Positions 26,325 through 34,348 of a stretch of 47,826 nucleotides of DNA are shown here, piece by piece. The DNA lies in assembly GCA_003050645.1 (NCBI GenBank), contig PEBX01000017.1, forward strand, positions 1-47,826. Reading direction: 5' to 3'. The stretch comes from Candidatus Carbonibacillus altaicus (GTDB lineage Bacteria; Bacillota; Bacilli; Thermicanales; DSM-22653). Position 1 is the first letter of the stretch; each line of letters begins with the position of its first letter. The notes beneath the pieces were generated by a model, which had not been told where the DNA came from, searched no databases, and was given only the letters and a program-made list of their open reading frames with translations. The position numbers and the translations under genes are program-made.

Positions 26325-27605
26325 GTGGATGTGGGAAATCGTGCGACAAGGCTGAAGCCTGACACCGACCGGTTGCGTTCGGACATCGAAGCGCTGTCGG
26401 GCTTCGTCGACGAGACTAAGCCCGGCTGGACCCGAAGGCCATTCACCGTTTGGTATGACCGCAGCCGCAATTGGCTTGCGGAGCGTATGCGGGAAGCCGG
26501 CCTCACGGTGCATGTGGACGCGGCGTCCAACCTGATCGGCTTGCTGCCGGGTAGCGATCCGAGCCTCCCGCCCATCATGATCGGCTCGCATACCGATACC
26601 GTAACCGGAGGCGGCCGTTTTGACGGCATTATCGGCGTGTTGGCCGGCATCGAAATTGCGCGGCTGCTCAAGGAGAACGGCATTGCGCTGCGGCACCCGC
26701 TCGAAGTCGTCGACTTCACGGCGGAGGAGCCGAGCGAGTACGGCATTTCGACGGTCGGCAGCCGGGGCATGGTCGGCAATTTGCCGGACGAGATGCTGGA
26801 GCGGACGGACGCGTCGGGGCTGACGCTGCGGGAAGCGATCGCGCGGCAGGGTGGCTCGCCCGAGAAGCTGGCGGTTCAGGCGCGAAAGCCCGGTAGCGCG
26901 GCGGTTTACCTCGAGCTGCACATCGAGCAGGGACCGGTGCTGGAGCAGACCGGCCATAAGCTCGGCGTCGTCCTGGGCATCGTCGGCATCCACCGCTATC
27001 GCACGACGATTGCGGGAGAGCCGAACCACGCCGGCACGACGCCGATGAGCATGCGTCGCGACGCGCTCGCCGGCTTTTGCGAAATCGGGCTCGCGTTCGA
27101 GCGTCTTTGCAAGCAAACGTACGCGGCGGATGTCGTCGGCACGATCGGAAAGCTGACCAACGAGCCGAACGCTTCGAACGTCGTGCCGGGCGCAGTCATC
27201 TTCGATATGGAAATCCGCTCGCTGGATACGAGTGTATGCGAGGAGATTTACCGTGCTTTCGCCGAGGAAGCTTCGCAGATCGCCGCTGCGAGAGGGTTAG
27301 ACCTCCGATTGGAGCCACTCTCGAAATCGGAGGCGATTCCGGTGGAGCCGAAGGTCAAGGAGCGCATCTACGAAGCCTGCGCTAGCGTCGCGCCGACGGC
27401 GATGCTGCCGAGCGGAGCGGGGCACGATGCGAATCAAATCGCGAGAATCGCCCCGATCGGCATGATCTTCGTCCCGAGCCGCGGCGGAAGGAGCCATTGT
27501 CCTGAGGAATGGACCGATTTCGAAGACGTTGCGGCTGGCGTGGAAGCGCTGGCGCGGGCGGTATTGTCCTTTGACGATGCTCCCGCGCCGGGAGGGGAGG
27601 CGTGA
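26325..27605 (+). CDS. M20 N-carbamoyl-L-amino-acid hydrolase family, first copy
   Basis: 426 residues of the hydantoinase/carbamoylase (allantoate amidohydrolase) subfamily of M20 metallopeptidases. Visible motifs are GSHTDTV (His89, Asp91), FDG (Asp100), FTAEEPSEYG with the metal/base glutamates 134-135, ELHIEQG (His199) and GAGHDAN near the end. A lid domain lies between about 215 and 330. It likely cleaves N-carbamoyl-glutamate to glutamate, CO2 and ammonia. GTG 26325 follows GGAAGGAG. The 3' end overlaps the second copy by 4 bp (GTGA). Confidence 0.87.
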   Translation: MDVGNRATRLKPDTDRLRSDIEALSGFVDETKPGWTRRPFTVWYDRSRNWLAERMREAGLTVHVDAASNLIGLLPGSDPSLPPIMIGSHTDTVTGGGRFDGIIGVLAGIEIARLLKENGIALRHPLEVVDFTAEEPSEYGISTVGSRGMVGNLPDEMLERTDASGLTLREAIARQGGSPEKLAVQARKPGSAAVYLELHIEQGPVLEQTGHKLGVVLGIVGIHRYRTTIAGEPNHAGTTPMSMRRDALAGFCEIGLAFERLCKQTYAADVVGTIGKLTNEPNASNVVPGAVIFDMEIRSLDTSVCEEIYRAFAEEASQIAAARGLDLRLEPLSKSEAIPVEPKVKERIYEACASVAPTAMLPSGAGHDANQIARIAPIGMIFVPSRGGRSHCPEEWTDFEDVAAGVEALARAVLSFDDAPAPGGEA

Positions 27606-28852
27606 ACGCGGTGGCGGGCGCTTACGAAGTCAACAAAGACCGGCTGTGGGGCACCTTACAATTTCTTGGCAAAATCGGTCAAGATAAAAGAGGCGGCGTC
27701 ACGCGGCTGTCGCTTACGGAGCCGGACATGGCCGCCAGAGCGTACGTCGAAGGCTTGATGAAGGAAGCGGGCCTGATGGTTCGCCGGGACGAGGCGGGCA
27801 ACCTGATCGGGCGTCTGGAGGGCGACCGGCCCGGGTTGCCTGCGGTTATGACCGGCTCTCACATCGACACGGTCGTTCAAGCGGGCATCTTCGACGGAGC
27901 GCTTGGGGTGCTCGGCGGCATCGAAGTGCTGCGGACCATCAAAGAGCGCGGCATCCGGCATCGGCATCCGCTTGAAGTCGTCTGCTTCACCGATGAGGAA
28001 GGCGTGCGCTTCGGCGTCGGCTACTTGGGAAGCCGGGCGATGGCGGGCGCGTGGACCGGCGAATGGCTCGACGCGGCGGATGACCGCGGCATTACGCTGC
28101 GGGAAGCCTTCGAACGCGCCGGGCTCGATCCGGAGCGGATTGCCTACGCGCGGCGCGAAAAGAAAACGGTGAAAGCGTACGTGGAGCTTCACATCGAGCA
28201 GGGACGGGTACTGGAGGAAAAACAGGCTCCCGTCGGCATGGCGACCGCCATCTACGGCCACTGCTGGCTGCGCGTTACGTTGAAAGGGAGGGCCGATCAT
28301 GCCGGGACGACGCCGATGGCGCTGCGGCGCGATCCGGCAGTTGCGGCCGCGGAAGCGCTGCTGGCGGCGGAACGGACGGCGCTCCGGTACGGAGGGGTCG
28401 CCACGGTCGGTACGATGTTGCTTGCGCCGGGCGCGATCAACGTGATTCCGGGGGAAGCGTCGTTTACGGTCGATTTGCGTCATGACGACTCCGCGACGCT
28501 GCAGCGCATGAAGCGCGATCTGTGCGGCGAAATCCATGCGGTGTGCAAGCGAAGGCGGCTGGAGCCGGTCATCGACGTGCTCGACGAGGAAGCGCCCGTA
28601 AGCTGCGGTCCTGCCGTTCTTGAAGCGATCGAGCAAAGCTGCCTCGCTTCCGGCATTCCCGTGCAGGCCCTCGTTTGCGGAGCGGGCCATGATGCCGCGG
28701 CGATCCGCGGCTTGTGCGAAGTCGGGATGATTCTGGTGCGTTCCCGAGACGGGATCAGCCATCATCCGTCGGAGTTGAGCAGTCCGGACGACTGTGCGGC
28801 CGGAGCGAATGTGCTGCTGAACGCGTTGCTAAAGCTCGCAAACCGCACATAA
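27602..28852 (+). CDS. M20 N-carbamoyl-L-amino-acid hydrolase family, second copy
   Basis: 416 residues with the same family motifs: GSHIDTV, FDG, FTDEEGVRFG, VELHIEQGRVLEE and GAGHDAAAIRG. It differs clearly from the upstream copy (DEEGVRFG against AEEPSEYG), so it is not a recent duplicate. The start is GTG in a GTGA overlap. The two may form different active enzymes, act on the two optical forms or on a second ureido acid, or be a heteromer. It is the last gene before a new promoter. Confidence 0.85.
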   Translation: MNAVAGAYEVNKDRLWGTLQFLGKIGQDKRGGVTRLSLTEPDMAARAYVEGLMKEAGLMVRRDEAGNLIGRLEGDRPGLPAVMTGSHIDTVVQAGIFDGALGVLGGIEVLRTIKERGIRHRHPLEVVCFTDEEGVRFGVGYLGSRAMAGAWTGEWLDAADDRGITLREAFERAGLDPERIAYARREKKTVKAYVELHIEQGRVLEEKQAPVGMATAIYGHCWLRVTLKGRADHAGTTPMALRRDPAVAAAEALLAAERTALRYGGVATVGTMLLAPGAINVIPGEASFTVDLRHDDSATLQRMKRDLCGEIHAVCKRRRLEPVIDVLDEEAPVSCGPAVLEAIEQSCLASGIPVQALVCGAGHDAAAIRGLCEVGMILVRSRDGISHHPSELSSPDDCAAGANVLLNALLKLANRT

Positions 28853-28872
28853 CCAAGATGATGTAATTCCGA

Positions 28873-28933
28873 TTGACTTTCTTGATTTTATTGATTATTA
28901 TATAAAAGTAAATAAATTATCAATAATTGATAA
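28873..28933 (+). promoter_or_regulatory. Promoter and palindromic operator of the transporter genes
   Basis: TTGACT (28873-28878) and TATTAT (28896-28901) are 17 bp apart. Downstream, TTATCAATAATTGATAA (28917-28933) is a perfect inverted repeat of 8-bp arms around one base, lying over the early transcribed region where a repressor would act. A related site lies at 20573-20589. Confidence 0.6.
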
Positions 28934-28962
28934 ATTATACAGGCTGGAAAGGAGGGATTCGG

Positions 28963-29607
28963 ATGGATGTCCTGACCGGGGCATACGAGTACGTGCTAAA
29001 CAACGGCGACAGGTTCTGGGAAGCGGTGCGCGTCCATCTGTCGCTCAGCCTGCTCGCCCTGCTCATCGCGACGGCGATTTGCGTTCCGCTCGGGATCGTG
29101 AGCGCCAAGAAGCAATGGCTGACCGGCACGATCATGGGCGTGTTCAATTCGCTTAGAGTCATTCCGAGCTTGGCGATTCTCGTCATCATCTTGCCGCTGA
29201 TGGGAACCGGCTTCGCGCCGGCGCTCGTTGCCTTGACCATCCTGGCCTGCCCGCCGATCCTCATCCATACGTACATCGGCTTTCGCGGGATCGAACCCTT
29301 CGTCCTCGAAGCGGCGGCCGGCATGGGGATGGGACCGGGCATGATTTTGCGCAAAATCGAATTTCCGCTCGCCGTGCCCATCATGCTTTCCGGTTTGAAG
29401 ACGGCGGCCGTCGAAGTGGTGGCCAGCGCGACACTGGCAGCTTTTATCGGCGGAGGCGGACTCGGGACGTTCATCATTAACGGTCTCGGAATGTACAATT
29501 TCTCGCTGCTGCTTGTCGGAGCGGTGCCCGTCGCGATACTGGCAATCCTGTCCGAAGTCGGATTTGCGGGAATCGAAAGAGCGGCAACCCGGTTTCAAAG
29601 ATCCTAA
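28963..29607 (+). CDS. OpuC/ProW-type ABC permease, first subunit
   Basis: 214 residues with five to six membrane spans and the binding-protein-dependent permease loop EAAAGMGMGPGMILRKIEFP (around residues 121-140). It belongs to the OpuB/OpuC/YehW group importing betaines and other quaternary ammonium compounds. ATG 28963 follows AAAGGAGGG, better than the longer frame at 28927. The gene order permease, binding protein, ATPase, permease is typical for this group. Confidence 0.88.
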   Translation: MDVLTGAYEYVLNNGDRFWEAVRVHLSLSLLALLIATAICVPLGIVSAKKQWLTGTIMGVFNSLRVIPSLAILVIILPLMGTGFAPALVALTILACPPILIHTYIGFRGIEPFVLEAAAGMGMGPGMILRKIEFPLAVPIMLSGLKTAAVEVVASATLAAFIGGGGLGTFIINGLGMYNFSLLLVGAVPVAILAILSEVGFAGIERAATRFQRS

Positions 29608-29631
29608 CTTGAAAGGAGCAAGTCAACCAAC

Positions 29632-30537
29632 ATGAAGAAAAAAGCATTCTCCCTGGCCTGCCTGATCCTGGCGTCCGCGCTTGTCGTCAGCGCATGCGGA
29701 TCGAAGAACGCTTCGTCGGACAAGCCGGAAATTACCGTCGGCTCGAAAAACTTTACCGAATCGCTCATTCTGGGCGAAATGTACTCGCTCGCGCTGGAGA
29801 ACGCCGGCTACAAGGTCAAACGAAAGCTCAATCTCGGCGGCACGCTCGTTGCGCACGAAGCGCTCAAGAACGGCGATATCGACATGTATCCGGAATATAC
29901 CGGCACCGGCCTGATCAACGTGCTTCAGCTTCCGCCGAAGTCGGACGCCAAGGAAGTTTATGATGAAGTGTCCAAAGGCTACAAAGAAAAGTTCAAGCTC
30001 ATCTGGCTCGAGCCGACGAACGCCAACGACTCGCAAGGCCTCGTGACGACGAGGAAGGTCGCTGAGAAGTACAACCTGTACAAAATCTCCGACCTGCCGA
30101 AGCTGGCGCCCGAGCTCAGGCTTGCCGCGGTTCCCGAATTTGAAGAGCGCGAGGACGGCTTGAAGGGACTGAACGACTTCTACGGCAAAATGGACTTCAA
30201 AAGCATCAAGCTGTTCGACTACGGCGTAAAATACCGCGTCATTCTGAACGGGGAAGCGGACGTCACCGTCGGCTTTACGACGGACGGCGATTTGACGAAC
30301 AAGGACCTCGTGCTGCTGGAGGACGACAAGAAGTTCTGGCCGCCGTACTACGTCGCTCCGGTTATCCGCGAGGAAGTGCTGAACAAAGACCCGAAGATCG
30401 CGGAAGTGCTCAACGCAGTGTCCGCCAAGCTCGATAACGAGACCGTTCAAAACCTGAATGCCGAGGTCGACATTCACAAAAAAGAGTACGAGGAAGTAGC
30501 GAAGGCGTTCTTGGAAAAAGAAGGCTTCCTGAAATAA
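29632..30537 (+). CDS. Quaternary-ammonium (OpuAC/OsmF-type) substrate-binding lipoprotein
   Basis: 301 residues with a signal peptide and lipobox VVSAC (cysteine near residue 22), so it is anchored outside the membrane. The mature domain starts ITVGSKNFTESLILGEMYSL and contains DIDMYPEYTGTGL and VGFTTDGDL, hallmarks of OpuBC/OsmF/EgtU-type binding proteins whose aromatic box holds a trimethylammonium group. Ergothioneine carries such a group, and the EgtU importers are relatives. It is therefore the probable ergothioneine or related betaine receptor of the operon. AAAGGAGC precedes the ATG. Confidence 0.88.
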   Translation: MKKKAFSLACLILASALVVSACGSKNASSDKPEITVGSKNFTESLILGEMYSLALENAGYKVKRKLNLGGTLVAHEALKNGDIDMYPEYTGTGLINVLQLPPKSDAKEVYDEVSKGYKEKFKLIWLEPTNANDSQGLVTTRKVAEKYNLYKISDLPKLAPELRLAAVPEFEEREDGLKGLNDFYGKMDFKSIKLFDYGVKYRVILNGEADVTVGFTTDGDLTNKDLVLLEDDKKFWPPYYVAPVIREEVLNKDPKIAEVLNAVSAKLDNETVQNLNAEVDIHKKEYEEVAKAFLEKEGFLK

Positions 30538-30557
30538 TGTAATCGTGATATTTGCGG

Positions 30558-30581
30558 GTCTCCTCCGTTATCGGGGGAGAC
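30558..30581 (+). terminator. Intercistronic hairpin (possible attenuator)
   Basis: GTCTCCTCCG (30558-30567) pairs with CGGGGGAGAC (30572-30581) with one mismatch. It lies between the binding-protein and ATPase genes without a long T run. It may favour higher binding-protein output. Confidence 0.5.
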
Positions 30582-30602
30582 TTCTCCTGTAGGAGTTGAT
30601 TG

Positions 30603-31574
30603 ATGATGAAGAAAGAAGCGATCGTCTTCGATCGGGTGACCAAAACGTTCCCGAAAGCAACCAAGCCTTCCGTAAACGAAACGAGCCTGGTTATCGAGCA
30701 GGGGTCGTTCGTCACGATCCTGGGTGCGTCTGGGTCGGGAAAGACAACGCTGCTGAAGATGGTCAACCGGATCATCGAGCCGACCTCCGGCACCATTTCG
30801 CTATTTGGCAAAAACATTCGGGAGATGCCGGCAACGGAGCTGAGGCGGAGCATCGGATACGTCATCCAGCAGGTCGGCTTGTTTCCGCATATGACGATCG
30901 AGCAAAACATCGCCACGGTTCCGAACATCCTGGGCTGGGACCGCCGCAAAATAAGCGAGCGCGTCGACTATTTGATGGACCTCGTCCATCTTCCGCCGAG
31001 CTATAAAACGCGTTATCCGCGTCAGCTTTCCGGCGGGCAGCAGCAGCGCGTCGGGATCGCCCGGGCGATGGCCGGCGACCCGGCCGTTCTGCTGATGGAC
31101 GAGCCGTTCGGCGCGATCGATGCGATTACGCGCACCAAGCTGCAGGACGATTTTCTCGAAATCCAGAAGAAGCTCGGCAAAACGATTCTATTCGTCACGC
31201 ATGACGTGGACGAGGCCTTCAAACTGGGAGACCGCATCGTGGTCATGAACGAAGGTTCGATCCAGCAGTACGACCCGCCGTTGAACCTCGTAACCCGTCC
31301 GGCCAACGAATTCGTCAGTCGGCTCATTCAAGCCGATGATTTGTTCCAGCGGCTGCAACTGATGAAGGCGGAAGATCATATGCTCGCCTGGACGGAAGCG
31401 GACGCGGCGGCGAGGACGGAGAACGTTCCGCGCGTGCGCGGCCAGGACAGCTTAAGAACGGTCCTGCAAAAGCTGCTCCAGCACGATGCTCCTTATGTCG
31501 CCGTCGTGAACGGCGAGGAGAAGCCGGTCGGCAAAGTGACGCTCGAGCAGCTCAAAACGGCAAACAGCGGGTGA
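30603..31574 (+). CDS. Quaternary-ammonium ABC transporter ATP-binding protein (OpuCA-like)
   Basis: 323 residues. Walker A GASGSGKTT near 42-50, Q-loop YVIQQVGLFPHM, signature LSGGQQQR and Walker B LLMDEPFGAID. A C-terminal extension of about 80 residues resembles a shortened CBS region rather than the full CBS pair of osmoregulated OpuCA, suggesting the importer answers to substrate supply, not ionic strength. The ATG at 30603 is 7 bp after AGGAG; an in-frame TTG lies just upstream. Confidence 0.9.
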   Translation: MMKKEAIVFDRVTKTFPKATKPSVNETSLVIEQGSFVTILGASGSGKTTLLKMVNRIIEPTSGTISLFGKNIREMPATELRRSIGYVIQQVGLFPHMTIEQNIATVPNILGWDRRKISERVDYLMDLVHLPPSYKTRYPRQLSGGQQQRVGIARAMAGDPAVLLMDEPFGAIDAITRTKLQDDFLEIQKKLGKTILFVTHDVDEAFKLGDRIVVMNEGSIQQYDPPLNLVTRPANEFVSRLIQADDLFQRLQLMKAEDHMLAWTEADAAARTENVPRVRGQDSLRTVLQKLLQHDAPYVAVVNGEEKPVGKVTLEQLKTANSG

Positions 31575-31581
31575 TGGAGCG

Positions 31582-32220
31582 ATGATGAACTATTTTCTCA
31601 ACCATTACGACGAATTGTTCACGCTGCTTATGGAGCATTTCGTGCTGACGTTCGTCTCGCTGCTGATCGCGCTGCTGATCGCGCTTCCGGTCGGCTATTA
31701 TTTGTCGCGCCACCAGCGCATCTCCATTCCGGTCATGTCGGCGCTCGGCATCATCTACGCCGTTCCGAGCTTGGGCATGTTCGCGCTGCTGATCCCTCTC
31801 GTTGGCCTGGGGACGAAGCCTGCCATCATTGCGCTGGTCATCTACAGCCAGCTTATACTCGTCCGGAGCGTCATTTCCGGGTTTCAGTCCATCGATTCGG
31901 CGGTCATCGAGGCGGGACGGGGCATGGGGTTCAACAATCGGCAGTTGTTTTACAAGATCCAGCTCCCGCTTGCGCTGCCCGTTATCCTTGGCGGTCTCCG
32001 CGTCGCATCGGTCTCGGTCATCGGCATCGCGACGATTGCGGCTTGGGTGAACGCGGGCGGCCTCGGCGTCGTTTTGTTCGAAGGGTTGTATCAAAACTCG
32101 GCGCCGAAGATTGTCTGGGGAACGCTGTTCGTATCGGCTCTTGCGGTTGCGACCAACCAGGTTTTGCTTTTATTGGAGAAAAGAGCGATGTTAAAAGCGC
32201 GCGGCGAGCATCGGGTGTGA
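31582..32220 (+). CDS. OpuC/ProW-type ABC permease, second subunit
   Basis: 212 residues with the same architecture as the first permease: five to six spans and the coupling loop EAGRGMGFNNRQLFYKIQLP. RBS GGTGATGGAGCG precedes ATG ATG. The pair of different permeases probably forms a heterodimeric channel. It begins 7 bp after the ATPase gene. Confidence 0.88.
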   Translation: MMNYFLNHYDELFTLLMEHFVLTFVSLLIALLIALPVGYYLSRHQRISIPVMSALGIIYAVPSLGMFALLIPLVGLGTKPAIIALVIYSQLILVRSVISGFQSIDSAVIEAGRGMGFNNRQLFYKIQLPLALPVILGGLRVASVSVIGIATIAAWVNAGGLGVVLFEGLYQNSAPKIVWGTLFVSALAVATNQVLLLLEKRAMLKARGEHRV

Positions 32221-32267
32221 TATAATGAGGGCGTTATCAGACCATCGTTTTTTTCTGGGGTGATATT

Positions 32268-33008
32268 TTGAGCGGAACGCAAACGTTAGGCCGCGCGATT
32301 GATATTTTATTCGTGCTGGCGGAGTCAAGGTCGACGCTTACCGTGAGCGAAATCGCCGAGAAGGTCTCGATCCCGGAAAGCACGGCGTATCGATTCATTC
32401 AAACGCTCGTAAAGAACGGCTTCGTGGAACGCAAAGGCAGAGGGCGGATCGGGCTGGGCTTAAGGATATTCGATCTGGCGCGCAGCCTGTCCCAGCAAGT
32501 CGAACGAGAACTTCTGACCATTGCGCGGCCGGTGATGGAAGAGCTGACGAACCGCACGAACGAAACGACCGTCTTGTTTGTCCGCGCCGGCTCCAAAGCG
32601 GTTTGCATCGAGAACGTGACAAGCCGCAGGCTGATCCGGATGTCGATCGAGAACGGCCGGGTGCTGCCGCTGTACTCCGGAGCTTCGGGCAAGGCGTTGC
32701 TGGCTTTTGAGAGCGAAAAGACGATCGAAGAAGTGTCGAAGATGTTTCCGGCGGAAACGAACAAACAGGCGCTGCAGGCGCAGCTTGAGCAAATCCGCAA
32801 AGACGGCTATTGCATCACGCTCGGCGAGGTGGACACCGACGCATTCGCCGTGGCCGCCCCCATTCTCGATACGCAGCAGCGTGTGGTGGCGAGCTTATCG
32901 GTGGCGGGACCGATTCACCGTTTAAACGATGACGTCGTTGCCTCCACGATTCAATATGTGAAAGAAGCCGCGTCGCAAATCTCGCAGAAGTTGGGCGCGC
33001 TTATATAA
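32268..33008 (+). CDS. IclR-family transcriptional regulator
   Basis: 246 residues. The N-terminal winged helix has LTVSEIAEKVSIPESTAYRF (about 25-44), followed by a GAF-like effector domain with LYSGASGKALLAFE, GYCITLGEVDTDAFAVAAPI and the closing VVASLSVAGP motif. IclR regulators bind short AT-rich palindromes and respond to small carboxylates, so an intermediate such as (thio)urocanate is a plausible signal. TTG 32268 follows GGGGTGA, and a TATAAT at 32220-32225 could give separate expression. It is the last gene of the cluster. Confidence 0.88.
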   Translation: MSGTQTLGRAIDILFVLAESRSTLTVSEIAEKVSIPESTAYRFIQTLVKNGFVERKGRGRIGLGLRIFDLARSLSQQVERELLTIARPVMEELTNRTNETTVLFVRAGSKAVCIENVTSRRLIRMSIENGRVLPLYSGASGKALLAFESEKTIEEVSKMFPAETNKQALQAQLEQIRKDGYCITLGEVDTDAFAVAAPILDTQQRVVASLSVAGPIHRLNDDVVASTIQYVKEAASQISQKLGALI

Positions 33009-33078
33009 TCTTGCCGTTGCCTGAAGTTGGCTCGATTACAGAAGTTTAGAGAGCGGCTTCCGCTCTCAGATTGTTGGC

Positions 33079-33110
33079 AAAGCCCCGTTTTTTTCGGGGC
33101 TTTTGTTTTT
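33079..33110 (+). terminator. Intrinsic terminator of the catabolic cluster
   Basis: AAAGCCCCG and CGGGGCTTT flank a T7 loop and are followed by TTGTTTTT. A further stem GAGAGCG/CGCTCTC lies at 33046-33069. A group IIC intron begins directly after the T tract. Confidence 0.92.
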
Positions 33111-34315
33111 GTGGCGTGCCCAGAAGCACGCATCTTCTAGCCGGTGAAAGTCCGGTCACGGGAGGGGCCAAGCCCCCGTGTAGCTTGGATGCCTGCGCAC
33201 GACGAAATCCGTGAGCAGAAGCGCATCGACGAAAGTACCTGTCAGAGACAGGGCGAACAACAGGTCAGGCCGTAACATCAAGTGAATCCTGCCGCGTCGT
33301 CAAAAAGGCCTCGCGAGAGGAAAGAGAGGAAGCCGAGCCCCGCGCACATGGGCGAAGGCCATGGAAGCTACTTGGAACTTGGAGCTGTAGCGAAGAATCC
33401 TCCGGCGTAGAGGGAGCGGCATGACAGGAAAGAGGATGTGGTGAACTGGGGAGGCCCTCCCCTGCACGGAGATGAATCCGTAAAGAGGCCCTCTATAAGC
33501 CCAAAAGGTGAAATGAGCGACCTGCAGGAAGGGAGTCCGAGGGGCCCATACTACCAAGGAACACAGGACAACACAACCTGTGGGAGGGAAGGGGCCCTGC
33601 TTCGTTCATGTTTTTCGAGGAGGTACGAGTCAGTGAATGCCGGAAGGCTAACGACACCAATGGAAAAGGTTTAACAACTCCAAGAGAAACTAGGTCATGC
33701 GGCCAAGGAAAACAAGAAGCGTCGATTCCATGCCCTGTATGACAAGGTGTACCGGAAGGATGTCTTGTGGGAAGCGTGGCGGAGAGTGAAGGCCAATAAA
33801 GGGGCGGCAGGCGTGGATGGAGAAACCCTGGCGGACATTGTAAAGCAAGGGGAATATCCATTTCTCTCCGAATGCCAGCGCCTACTGAAAGAAGGCAAAT
33901 ATCACCCCCAGCCCGTCAGGCGGCAGTACATCCCGAAGAAGGATGGAAAGCAAAGGCCGCTAGGTATTCCCACGGTTCGGGACCGCGTCATCCAAATGGC
34001 AACCAAACTGGTCATTGAACCGATCTTTGAAGCCGACTTTCAAGAGTCGTCCTTCGGATTTCGACCCAAGCGAAGCGCGAAACAGGCGCTGGACCGGATC
34101 CGGAAAGCATGCAACCGCAAAGGCCATTGGGTCGTCGACGTAGACATCCAAGGCTACTTCGACAGCATCAACCAGGAGAAGCTCATGAAGTTGCTGGAAA
34201 TGCGAATCAGTGACCGGCGCATCCTGAAGTTGGTACGGAAGTGGCTCAAAGCCGGAGTGATGGAAGAAGGAACGGTCAGGCGGTCAGACCTGGGTACGCC
34301 GCAAGGAGGCTTATG
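33111..34315 (+). mobile_element. Group IIC intron, 5' half only
   Basis: Starts GTGGCGTGCCCAGAAG immediately after the terminator T tract, the preferred target of bacterial class C introns. The following 500 bp contain intron-RNA-like features (GCCGGTGAAAGTCCGGTCACG, GGGAGGGGCCAAGCCCCC, CAGGTCAGGCCGTAACATCAAG) and then the reverse-transcriptase frame. The sequence ends at the RT TPQGG motif, so the RT thumb/X region and ribozyme domains V-VI are missing. Confidence 0.8.
33660..34315 (+). pseudogene. Group II intron reverse transcriptase, nonsense-mutated and truncated
   Basis: One frame runs from ATG 33660: MEKV*QLQEKLGHAAKENKK, with a TAA at 33672-33674 where a lysine codon is usual, then VLWEAWRRVKANKGAAGVDG, KQRPLGIPTVRDRVIQMATK, FGFRPKRSAKQALD, WVVDVDIQGYFDSINQEKLM, and GTPQGG. 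After that the sequence is foreign. The YxDD catalytic block and everything after it are missing. Confidence 0.85.
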
Positions 34316-34348
34316 CAAAGCTTCGCATAAAGACCCTTGCGGCGTGCC
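34293..34348. repeat. Palindromic junction between two introns
   Basis: GGTACGCCGCAAGG (34293-34306) faces its near-perfect inverse CCTTGCGGCGTGCC (34335-34348). Both encode the RT TPQG motif. Between them lies TTATGCAAAGCTTCGCATAA (34311-34330), itself a near-palindrome centred on AAGCTT. Confidence 0.85.

Noticed and set aside
24943-28852. Allantoin degradation (allantoinase plus allantoate amidohydrolase)
   Set aside because: The enzyme families would fit, but the adjacent MIO-less lyase, hydratase and DUF917 genes are not part of purine-ring breakdown, while they fit the thiol-histidine route.
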